In this document: positions 22,479 through 31,636 of the stretch, piece after piece
Layout: every line of letters starts with the position of its first letter
Position numbering within the stretch: position 1 is the first letter of the stretch
Origin: Spongospora subterranea
Lineage: Eukaryota; Endomyxa; Phytomyxea; Plasmodiophorida; Plasmodiophoridae
Assembly: GCA_900404475.1 (NCBI GenBank)
Contig: OUQQ01000187.1
Span: 1 to 31,636, forward strand
Reading direction: 5' to 3'
Length of the DNA: 31,636 nt
Position numbers and translations under genes: made by a program
The notes under the pieces: generated by a model
What the model was told of the DNA's origin: nothing
Databases searched by the model: none
The model's input: only the letters and a program-made list of their open reading frames with translations

Positions 22479-22610
22479 GTCGATGTTTTCCAAACCCAAA
22501 GATGCGGAGTTTTCTTAACTTTGACAACCCCGTACGGCAATAGGTGTAGATAAGTCGGGACAGTTAGGTGTATATTACATGACAGAGGAAGGAGTGGCCC
22601 ACGACACTGG

Positions 22611-22979
22611 CTTCATTGAAGCACTGCAACGAACTTTCGTTTGACTTGATCATTCAGCCCCGTTTCGTACATGAACAGAGCAGCTGTTCCATTCCCATTT
22701 GCGTCATTCATCAGTTGCTGTAATAGTTATGAGACGCATTACGGCTTTCTGCGACTTCAGAGGATCATAAAACCGATGATCGTTGGATAACGACAAAAAC
22801 GGAAGCAGGTTCCACTAATGCTTTAGATGAAACCCAAAGGTTCCATCCAAAGGCCGAATGTGCAGAAAATGTCGTGGCGACAAACGGGTGAGATTGACTG
22901 TCCCCAAACCTACCAATGTCAAGATAAACCATCCAACGACTTCCCCTAATAGTGGTGCCGCTCTCACCGAACGAATTCG
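22611..22979. other. Degenerate sequence between repeat block and copia remnant; no gene seen
   Basis: Short stop-broken frames only. It may be decayed copia pol sequence, but I could not align it to a motif. Confidence 0.3.
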
Positions 22980-23331
22980 CATCGATTGTTGAACTGCTGC
23001 CGGATATCTGGTTTGGTTATTGCCACAACGCTCGTGATGTAGCCTATGCTGTTGGCGTCATGTCCAAAATCCAGGAAAGGCACATTTCACTGCAATTCTA
23101 GGGCACAATGCAATAGATTGCGAGCTCTTGTGTCGACGATAAAACAATTTGCCGAGACCCATATTGACAAAATATTTTGATTCCGATTGGGCCGGTGATA
23201 TCGACTCCAGGCATTCGATATCCGGCTATGTCGTCCTTCTCAACGTGTTGTCCCATTTCGTACAAAGTCGGGGAGCAGACCACGACGGCTTGTCTTCATG
23301 CAAAGCTGCGACCTCACATTGTGCAGTTTGA
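22980..23331 (+). mobile_element. Decayed Ty1/copia pol: end of RT and RNase H
   Basis: A frame around 23030-23075 encodes ARDVAYAVGVMSK, followed in a different frame by NPGKAHF. This is the end of copia RT (DI.YAV...S+F...P...H). About 90 bases later the frame starting near 23149 encodes YFDSDWAGDIDSRHSISGYV, the start of copia RNase H with its first catalytic aspartate region, and a stop comes before the conserved alanine/glutamate segment. Frameshifts and stops show that it is dead. Strand matches the RT fragment at 257-500, and together they show that copia elements have been active in this genome. Confidence 0.8.
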
Positions 23332-23838
23332 AGTTGGGTATCAACTCGGGATTTAGCAACAGTGTTGGTCAAAGACAATGAGAGGTGGCCCCTTCAACAG
23401 GGTTTTATGTCGATCAAAAGTTGAAGAATGTCTGGGTTTCAAGGGTCATGTTGTTAACCAAATGTAAACAATATTCGAAATTCAGTGAACGTCAGTCGTC
23501 CTTTATTGATAGACCATTTACCACAGCAGACAACAGCTTCAAGGCGGGCGCATGTATTTGTAGATCGTTGATCGTCTGATACAGACCTTGACCAGTGTAG
23601 AAACCAATGTTTTTCGACCGTTTCGAGTCGATTACATCACCGATTATCAGTTGTATTATCGAGTTAAACAACTAATCTCAAACCTTATGAAATTAACCGA
23701 AATATGAAGAGTTTCCCTAGGGTTGATCTGATATGTTGAAGTGTCGGATGCATATCCCTGGTACGATTCAGTTCGATAATGATGATGATCCGCCCCCCGA
23801 GTCCATCTGGTACACATTGAACTGATCCCCCTCATCTG
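23332..23838. other. 5' flank of the sensor-TPC gene; no gene seen
   Basis: About 500 bp without recognised coding sequence. It probably holds the rest of the decayed copia element and the promoter of the gene starting at 23839. Confidence 0.4.
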
Positions 23839-26800
23839 ATGGAGGGTATTGGAGGAACCATTCATCATGGTCCAATGATGCCTACAGATGGCGATCCTGG
23901 CTCAGTCGCCGACCCCCTGTTCAATCTGGGCACCAGCACAACCAGGTCGGCGGCGTTGGACCTCGTTCACGATGAACATTGTGAGGTGAACAACAGTGGG
24001 TTACGAGAACCTAATCCTCGTGAAGGGGATGAACAGATGGACTATTATGGTTCCCCAGTTATTGATCGGTTAACATATCAGACAACGTCTTCTCCTCGGT
24101 TGCTTCAATTCAAGCGGCTGATTTGTGCTATGGAATGGCTTGAGGAAGAGATGGACATCAACAAGTTCCTGAGTTCTTACACTCCTATATCCATATCCGA
24201 ACATGACCCCGTTTCCGCTCCAAAACCCTCCAAACGGTCTTTACTGTTTCATAATCGCTCATCGTCTATGGAGTTAGAGAGAGTTGACTCGTTCAAACAC
24301 GACTTGACCCGATCCTCAAAGAAGGCCCATATCGGCTATCAGACATTAGTTAAGGCATTAGTCGAATATCGGAAAGGACATCAGACGATACGGGGTGTCC
24401 AACAATCATTGCTGGATTTCAAATCGGATGCTGTTCAGGTATTTGGGGTCCAGGTACATCGACCTGCCTTCTTCTGATTTTGGTGCTGTTCCATGAACAC
24501 TATCAGGCCTTAATTGCACAAGATAGATTGCCCTGTCGTCAGAAGTTTCAGCTGTTTCGGAGAAGATTCGTATCTCAAATACGAGAACAGTCGAAATTCG
24601 AAATTTTGAGCGCCATTTGCGAAGGTTCGGTTCCGAGTCATGAAAAGCAGGACGATTACGTGGAGTTGTGCAAGCTGATCTTCCGGCCCCTTCACGAGAG
24701 CCCATTAACCTCATCTGTCTCCCATACGTTATTGGAGCAGACTGCCACCTCATTGGTGATATTGAGGGAATTAGAGTATCACCCCATGTCGACCCATGTC
24801 AGGGGATTTGTCAACAAGATCGATAATCTGTTGGCGATCCTGATAGCCATTCCTGACGATGGCCAATTCGACGTAATACCCAACCGATCAGCATCGGGCC
24901 AGACTGAAGAGCCTGTCTCTGGCCGGCCACGTCTATTCTTCACATTAGACGAATCCCTGAAGTTGTCCATGTACACCCCTTCCCTGTTCGCCGCCATCGC
25001 CATCGCCTTGTTCATATCGGGGATCTCACTGTTATGGTCGGTATCTGCTCAGTCCTATCGGCTATCACAGGGGAATATATCCAGTCTGCAGAAAGGGATC
25101 TTGACCATGGTGGGTGCTGATCTGATCGCGACCGGTATCGATCAGGTTGGTATAGACATGTCGATCATCTCCTCCAATCTTGATTGTGCCCAACTCCTCT
25201 CACCTCACACTCCCCTATCCGATCTTCATTCCTATCTCTCGTCCCAACTCGATCAGTCCCCATCCATATCCACCTTATATCTCCTCAATGGCGATGGACT
25301 CACGACAGGGGTTCATCGTCCTCCCCAGCCTGATCATGACCCAGTTCTATTCACCGCTGAACCAGGTCGCGAATGTGTTCAGGTCCTGATCGTATCTGAT
25401 CCTGGTCAATATTTCCCATCCTCTCTCATCTGTGATTGGCCTGTCCTCTCGTATGAGGAGGCGCTACGATCTTGGCGCCATCAGGGAATCGGTTGGACCA
25501 ACGTCTCTAGCGCCAATCCATTCATATCATACATCAGTCCATGGCGATATGGAAATGGATTCATCATTGCTGATCTGTCATTATCGCTCCTCAATCGCAT
25601 GTTTATCTCCCAGCAATCACCGGCCGGCGATATTGTTGTCGTCGACCGCCATAGCGATATGTTGATAGCGTCGACTATGAATGAGTTAGCTGATGTCGTT
25701 GGATATCCTATCCCTGATATAATCAATGGGATTACAATACGAGACGCTGTTCATCCTCCTCAATCCGATACCAGCCCTCGATGGTCGCCAACTCATCTGT
25801 CGGTTATCGCCATCCCATCGCTTATCGAAATCGGTTCATCACATACTCTGCTCCTGATTGGAATCTCGATCGTAACGGGTTTGACGATAACCCTTTACCT
25901 GTTCACGATCATCATCGATATGGTGATGATGAAGAGGGATTCGAAACGGGGGAGAAGGCATGGATCGTCCAGCCGCTCCCTTGGCAACTCTACTCTCTTC
26001 ATGGAGAGCAACACCGGGCGAGATCGACCATGGGCGAGCGCGATGAACAGCAATAAGATGAGGTTGGGGATCAGGGTGATCGTATCGATATCACCATTGA
26101 TAATATGGCTGATATGGACCGACATCGCCATCGACAATATGAAAACACAACAGGATCGGATTATGGATAGTCTGGCGCTTGAGACGGGAAACGCCATTCG
26201 ATATTCACTAGATTCGGCCGATCACGTCATGGGGCTTATCGAAGGGGTCGTCAATAATCGGGGACGTAATACGACAAACGGCGATGACGATGACGGTGTT
26301 GACGGAATACTATTGAGCGCATCAGCGATTTGGGAAAGGGATTATGGACCAATACCGTATCGATCGATATATTGGAGGGCGGTGAACGGGTCGATCAGAG
26401 GGTATTCCCCTTTATCGCCAGACCCATCTCAGACGATCATCACTCCCGTATCGGGGTCGCCTGGCTGCTATCGCGAACAGGGATTGCGATCGCAACAGAC
26501 CATCAGGACATTCTGCGATCAATCCCCAGACCATGTTCGTCATCAACTTGACCAACCGACACACGATATACTGTCGACCAGGTTCATCGACAACGGGGAG
26601 ACACGATATTTCATGACGCGATCCCATTCAGGGAAGAATGAGAACATGATCCAGCCGTCTACGCGAGATCTGAACAGAAGCGGGTCGGTGTTCGTGGAGA
26701 TCGGGTCATCATCGATCCAGGATGTACTGGAGAGTACAAGGGCGAGGCTGTCGTCATCAGATCTGGCCATGGCCGTATTAGAGATCGGCCACGATCGCCA

Positions 26801-29653
26801 TTATCAATCCGCCAACATGATCGCCGCGTCCGGTTGGATCGGGGAGAACTCGGACCCGGTACAGCCGGATATCGACGAGCTGATCGCGTTCATCAAGGAT
26901 AAACCCGACCTGTTGATTTGTGATTCCCAATCGGTGTGCAATATTATACGAGATACTCTGCAGCCATCGTCATGGGCTAATCTGCAGACCAATATCACAT
27001 CATTATACAATTGGCTGATACCCGTCATGGTGTCGCGATCGTTATTCAACGATATTATCGATGATAACCACACTCTCACATTGATCATCGCCATCACGAT
27101 CACAATCACCTTCAGCCTATTATCGCATTCTGCCAGTAGATCATTGAACAGTGTTAAGAGGGTTATCAGGGGAAGATCAGGGTCAACACGATCAAATTTG
27201 GGATCGTCGTTATCGATCAGAACATCGTTTGAATCTGATCATTTCAATACTAAACGGGTCAAGTTCAAAGAGTATAAGGATTTCAAGGTGCTGATCATGT
27301 TGTTGCTGAGCGGTAATGGGCTATGGGCTGATATCTGAATGATGGTGTATAGGAGGCGATCGAGAGGATGGTCCATGGTGCTAGCGCCATCTCCCTATAC
27401 AGATCACAGTATATATCGGGGGATGATGGCTGTCCAATACCGATTCATCACCATCATCAGCACGTTTGGAATCGTGCTCGTGGTCATATCACAGATGGTA
27501 AAGGGGGTTGTCGTGATCTGTTCCGGTGAATAATGATCGGCGATTGGATTAGGGCGATCGGGTCTGAATATCCTCCATATCTGTCTGCTGGAGAAGCTCG
27601 AGTCGGGTCTGCCATTGCGGGTCTATAAGCTGGTCCAGAGCCGATCGGTGAAGCTGATCATCACCGCCATCACCGCCATTCACATCGCCCTCTCCTTCTG
27701 TAAACCGGATACGGGCGATGCGATGGCGATCGAGGGGACGTCGGCGATGGTGATCGGGGCCGAGGGAATCTGTCTCGCCATTGAGTTCACCTCGATCACC
27801 GCCAGGATATTCACCAAATACATCTGGGTTCGTTTCGCGCCCACATCAATCAATCCCCATCTCAATCACAAGAGCATATTCCACCCGTTATCCACAACCC
27901 GAATACAGGTTAAGGATATCGTCCTGGTCGTGCTGTTCACCGTTGTGGCGATCGACTGGTTGATCATGACGATATACAATATGAGTATTGAGTATGTGAT
28001 CCCCTGTAGGGCGCTGCTCTACCTATTACACAGCTCTGGTTGTCGCCAGACCCTTCGCCTTATCCTCAGGACCACGATATCGGCCACGTCCGCCCTCACC
28101 TTATACCTATATCTCGTTCTCACATCGGGTTCAATCTGTCTAGTTCTATTCAGATCCCTTATCAATACCAATCAAATCGACTCCAGTTTCACCAACATCG
28201 TCAGATCAATGACGACCTGTTTCGTGTTCGTGACGACGGCCGAGAATTATAGCGATATCATCTATCCAGCGATTGGTGTTGATCCATTATATGGCGTGTT
28301 CTTATTCATCCTGGTCATCACAGGAATGTTCGCCGTCCTGGGCGTGTTCATCGCCCGATTCTATTGGGCGTTCGACAAGCAGCGACAGATGAAGCAGGCG
28401 TACGATGCGGTTTATGGTCGGGCTGGGATCATATCCGCCTTCATATTATTGGACGATGACGAGTCCAACATGATATCGGGGTCAAATCTGCACCTGTTCC
28501 TGCAATATATCCGCCCTGATATCGTCGCCGACGAACTAGGGGCGGTTGTCGAGGATGTGATCCGATTAGGATTTCATCAATCATCATCACAGAACAAGCG
28601 CCCATCGGTTAAGAAGCCCCATCTCCCTGCATCGCCATCGTCTTCCCCAACAGCTCATTCCGATCTCCATCATCCTCGTCACATCTCTCTGGAGCAGTTC
28701 ATCACGATTATCGAGCGGGTCCTGTTGTTATCCAATCATATCGCTCTGCGACCCGTTCATCACGATTTCGCCTCGATCCTATACGAGAACTTGTACTACA
28801 ATCGGTTGATGAAGATCGTCACCATTCTATATATTACAGCGATATCATTTTATGGGATTATCGATCATTCCTCCCAACAAACCATCGACCTAATCTGTAT
28901 CGCCGCCGTATTCGGATCATCTATCGAGATCGCCATCAAGATCTATCTGTATTCGCCAAATCGATACTGGAACTACAGCAGTTATCGACCAGGGCGATGG
29001 GCTGAAGAGACAGAGTTCGTCCACAGATCCGATCTGTGTTTACTTCTGATCGCCCTAATCGGCACCTTGATCGCGTTCGCGATCAACACGACCCCGTTCG
29101 ATTACGATCAGGATCGATATGGGTTTCGCCTATTCCTCGTTCTACCTGTTATTCGCCTATTCACCCAGACCAACTCGTGTCGCCATCTGGTCCATGTTGT
29201 CGTGAAGATCATCCCGGCGATCAAAAACCTGATCCTGGTCCTGATTTTGGTTGTCTACATCTATGGAATGATTGGGGTCAACCTGTTATCGGGCCAGTTC
29301 AATCGTCTTCCGTCCGATCAGACACCGATCGCCACGTTCGACAATCTGTCTGGGGCGACCCTAACCCTGATCCAGCTCCTGGTTAGCGATGTAAGACCAC
29401 ACGATCGTGATCGCTTTCGTTAACTGATAAGGTTCTGGTGTTGACAGAACTGGCACCAGGTTATGTATTCATCAATAAGGGTTCATGGATGGAATATCAC
29501 ATGGTATTTCCTGTCCTATATGTTGTTAATCAATATCATATTCACGTAAGTTGGGATTGACGATCATCGCCTTCTTGTCCACGTCTCATATATCGTTTTA
29601 GGAATCTCTGTCTTGGGATTATATTATCGCTCTTCTCCAAGGCATTGAACTAG
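23839..29653 (+). CDS. Sensor-channel fusion: tandem Cache-like modules plus two-pore cation channel (TPC)
   Basis: Six exons, 23839-24438, 24507-27287, 27353-27497, 27553-29390, 29448-29545 and 29602-29653, join in frame to 1837 aa (introns 55-68 nt). Residues 1-358 are soluble and helical. TM1 (~359-381) and TM2 (~645-673) bracket an external module, and TM3 (~720-742) and TM4 (~1055-1075) bracket a second. The first module has a Cache-like core (GNGFIIADLSLSLLNRMF, GDIVVVDRHSDMLIAST). N-glycosylation sequons occur in both. From about residue 1180 follows a full TPC: S1 (VKLIITAITAIHIALSFC), charged S4 (CRALLYLLHSSGCRQTLRL), filter I TTAENYSDIIYPA (~1403), an EF-hand-like linker (LDDDESNMISGSNLHLFL, then ISLEQFITII), the second S1-S4 with FRLFLVLPVIRLF, and filter II LLVSDNWHQVMYSS across introns 29391-29447. 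The product is probably a Ca2+ or Na+ channel of vacuole or plasma membrane gated by voltage, Ca2+ and a bound ligand. If the 65-nt intron 27288-27352 is not real, this would be two genes. Confidence 0.8.
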
Positions 29654-29838
29654 TTGGCGATTGTTCCTCAAATGACACTATTCCTTGGTATGAAGGACAT
29701 GACGATGGACGACGGATGGGAAGGGGTATTTCTCATTCAGGAGGACATCGCAAACGACACTTGAACGGAACTGATTTCACTACCAGAGAGAATAATGATT
29801 ATATGAATAGGCAGAAATCAATGGCCCTAATGACATGA
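29654..29838 (+). other. Possible frameshifted C-terminal tail of the TPC
   Basis: Exon 6 stops at 29651-29653 right after the last pore helix (GIILSLFSKALN). A neighbouring frame through the same exon stays open to TGA 29836-29838. Just past the stop it reads ELVGDCSSNDTIPWYEGHDD and then a basic region. SKALE-type endings are usual after TPC S6. One missing base near 29648 would connect the two frames, so either a sequencing indel or a real truncation is likely. Confidence 0.4.
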
Positions 29839-30679
29839 TCATCGTCGTTATTGGCGGAATTCCTTTTCAGTCTGTTTCCCCTTCCAAATGCACTATTTGT
29901 GGCATGTCGCTCATCGTAGCCGCCGTTTTAGCCTGTGTTACTAATTCACCTAAACCAATCACGATAAATAACTTGCAAACATTGTCGAGAGAAACAAAAA
30001 ACGTCTTTTGTAGAAGACGCTCGTACAGAGTGCGAATATTACCATATTCTTTGTGTCAGGAATTCGGGAATATATTCAGCATCGTTTGGAAACACCCAAC
30101 TCCAACATCGCCCTGGAAAGATCTGTAATCGTCCTTCACACCCTTTCTACACAGATAACTCTTGAAGAGGTTCTTATAGCTGGGCACATCCAGACCACAC
30201 GAAACAATGTTTCATAAGGAAACTTATTCGATGTAATTAATCGCATCGATGACGGCGAAAAGTACTTTGCCTACAAAATATATCTCTCATAAAACTTCCT
30301 GTATTGTTCAACAGAACCAAGCGTCATCTCAACACTAATATAGAATCGAAGAGTGTTTTCTTCAAAGCTCTATGCTTATTGCTTGACCCAAGAACACCGA
30401 TGGAGCTGTTGCAGTTGGTGTGGGATTCCCAGAGCTCGAAGGAAAGGCGAGAATAGATTGTGTATAGGGCTTATTTAGGGATCGACAGGAGATGGGGCTC
30501 ATCGTTGAATAATGTACTGAGGGTGATCTTTCTTGGTAATCTCGTGCAGAACTCGTAGAATGTCCATTTGAACAAGGTTTCCGCATTCAACAACATGTTC
30601 GTGTTCTGGCACGTGATGCTCCTATAATGCAATACATCTGTTAGGTATATCAACAACACAATCACGCCATTCGATATCT
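29839..30679. other. Weak minus-strand coding signal, no gene assembled
   Basis: On the minus strand, coding-like segments appear in changing frames, for example LDVPSYKNLFKSYLCRKGV near 30150-30200 and TLYERLLQKTFFVSLDNVC near 29960-30030. I could not connect them through convincing splice sites or match them to a family. They may be downstream exons of the C2-like gene to the right or a decayed gene. Confidence 0.3.
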
Positions 30680-30935
30680 CACACTGGGCCCAGATTCTGC
30701 TTAATCACTTCCCCAGTTTTTTCCACTCCTCAAAAGCATTGAAATGACGAAGCGGACTGTGAGATCGGATTGTTCAGGGTATTAAGCAAACGAATGGGTC
30801 GGGTAGATCAAAGCGTGATGAATTGGGCAAGTTTTGGCCGAGCACTGAACGATTATTGAGCACAATCCTGATGCGGTTCGGTTGAGTCGATGTACACACC
30901 CGACGACCAGCCGTTATATTGTTGCTCTCTGCCAT
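30680..30935 (-). CDS. Start of a C2-domain protein (partial or broken)
   Basis: ATG 30935 (minus) opens MAESNNITAGRRVCTSTQPN, followed by RIRIVLNNRSVLGQNL and SRFDLPDPFVCL. The last part is the start of a C2 domain of the Rsp5/NEDD4/SMURF type (I.I.V..A..L......R.PDPF). Further along, in another frame, KTGEVIKQNLGPV resembles the next strand (T.VIK.NLNPVW), but a TGA stands where the conserved Trp codon is expected. That could be a splice donor region or a nonsense change. No WW or HECT domain was recognised downstream. C2 domains bind phospholipids, often with Ca2+; nothing more specific can be said. Confidence 0.4.
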
Positions 30936-30939
30936 CAAA

Positions 30940-31101
30940 CTAGCACAGTTTAGTTGTTGTATTCGCCTGGTCAGGAAAACCAGCACGAAAAGTGGAATGT
31001 GAGAAATCGCTCCACGACACTTTGCCGTTCTCCCATGTTTGTTTATAAACTATGGGAACGCCCTGTATCCATCGGTCTTCACGAGTTTCTCCAGCCTGCA
31101 T
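30940..31101 (-). CDS. Short open frame upstream of the C2 fragment (hypothetical, possibly an exon)
   Basis: The 53-residue frame MQAGETREDRWIQGVPIVYK continues QTWENGKVSW and ends ANTTTKLC. Its stop lies 4 bases before the ATG of the C2 fragment. The frame remains open further upstream to about 31167. Amino-acid composition looks protein-like, but no family is recognised. It may be the last exon of a separate gene or an internal exon of the same C2 gene. Confidence 0.3.
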   Translation of the reverse strand: MQAGETREDRWIQGVPIVYKQTWENGKVSWSDFSHSTFRAGFPDQANTTTKLC

Positions 31102-31636
31102 AAGCTTGCCCTCGGCAGCGCCTCCTGCAAATCGAAACTTTCTTGGATCTCTACAATTTCACCCATGAACAAAACCTCAGGCAGTGTTGTGACGACAAAC
31201 GCCTGTGCTATTCAGCCATTTGCCAGACCCTTTGTTTCTTTGATTTTGGGATGTACTTGATCGTGACTGAAAAATGTTCATTATCCTTCTTCACATTCCG
31301 ACACGTGTTTCTACACATCCTAATCTTTTGAAGGGAGGGAAGGTGAGACTTGTCATCAAGTTTGGAGCGGATGAAGCTACGAATTGTCAACCGATGTTTC
31401 AAAGCGCTTTCAAAACTTCAGGGCACTTGTTTTGGAAACGCCCCTGGGGCCAAATCAAGAGCGCCTGATCATTTCCCCACGACTTTGACACCCCACAATC
31501 GAGGAATGCCAAGATTCCGGAGAGGTTTCACGATGGGAGCGAATTGGCGGCTGTTCATATTGACTATTGATTTGAGTGACCCTTCTTTATGACTATTCCG
31601 ACACAGTACAGAAATATTCATCATTACTCTACTTGG
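31102..31636. other. Window end: possible further minus-strand exons, unassigned
   Basis: Minus-strand peptides such as NEHFSVTIKYIPKSKKQRVW (near 31210-31290) and TTLPEVLFMGEIVEIQESF (near 31130-31190) look like coding sequence. They are in different frames and I found no convincing joins. Confidence 0.25.

Larger units (their letters stand above)
21892..22610. repeat. 54-bp direct repeats (21892-21945 and 22557-22610) flanking a repeat-derived block
   Basis: The 54-base sequence beginning GGGACAGTTAGGTGTATATT recurs 665 bp downstream with three mismatches. The enclosed block holds a long hairpin, a Myb/SANT-like coding fragment and a palindrome. The arrangement fits a nested insertion or a tandem duplication of transposon-derived sequence. 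No clean target-site duplication was found. Confidence 0.8.

Noticed and set aside
24406..24753. 115-aa minus-strand open frame
   Set aside because: It is antisense to exons of the sensor-channel gene, with no similarity and biased composition.
27339..27533. 64-aa open frame with a hydrophobic segment between the sensor part and the channel
   Set aside because: It overlaps exon 27353-27497 in another frame. The frame giving EAIERMVHGASAISLY joins both neighbours in phase, so this one is treated as a shadow.
1..31636. tRNA, rRNA, CRISPR arrays, bacterial operons or phage genes
   Set aside because: No cloverleaf with anticodon context, no rRNA sequence, no spaced repeats and no prokaryotic gene organisation were seen.

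Overview
The window is nuclear DNA of a eukaryote. Coding regions are broken by many very short GT-AG introns, mostly 44-70 nt. Neighbouring genes lie on both strands. The recognisable products are eukaryotic housekeeping and signalling proteins: a NEDD8 E1 subunit, eIF2-beta, a GIGYF-type GYF protein, a putative SAGA Spt20 subunit, an oxysterol-binding-related protein and a two-pore channel. Degenerate Ty1/copia remnants are also present. The lineage cannot be fixed from the sequence; a protist or early-branching eukaryote is my best guess.

Layout, left to right: two inverted copia reverse-transcriptase fragments (1-500); a many-exon cyclic-nucleotide-binding protein (+, 795-4558); the NEDD8-activating E1 regulatory subunit NAE1/ULA1 (-, 4575-6698); a divergent promoter region holding a perfect inverted repeat around CACGTG; a coiled-coil protein with a RyR-like C-terminal domain (+, 7395-9111); an unknown 366-aa protein (+, 10041-11339); an assembly-type duplication with a single N (11606-12075); eIF2-beta (+, 12130-13014); a GIGYF homologue (-, 13167-16298); a 14-exon Spt20-like protein (+, 16971-19205); a small coiled-coil protein (-, 19352-19870); and an OSBP-related lipid-transfer protein (-, 20046-21684). 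Then comes a repeat-rich stretch (21.9-23.4 kb) with a long hairpin, 54-bp direct repeats, a Myb/SANT-like fragment and a decayed copia element.

The most striking locus is 23839-29653. Spliced in frame through six exons, it encodes about 1837 aa. Two tandem membrane-anchored Cache-like sensor modules are joined to a complete two-pore cation channel with an EF-hand-like linker. This would be a ligand-sensing TPC channel in a single polypeptide. The reading frame closes exactly across all five predicted introns. The last 1.8 kb holds weak minus-strand coding signal, including a C2-like domain, that I could not assemble.

These genes do not form a pathway; they are ordinary eukaryotic neighbours. 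Intron positions were deduced by eye from frame continuity and family similarity, not from transcript data.
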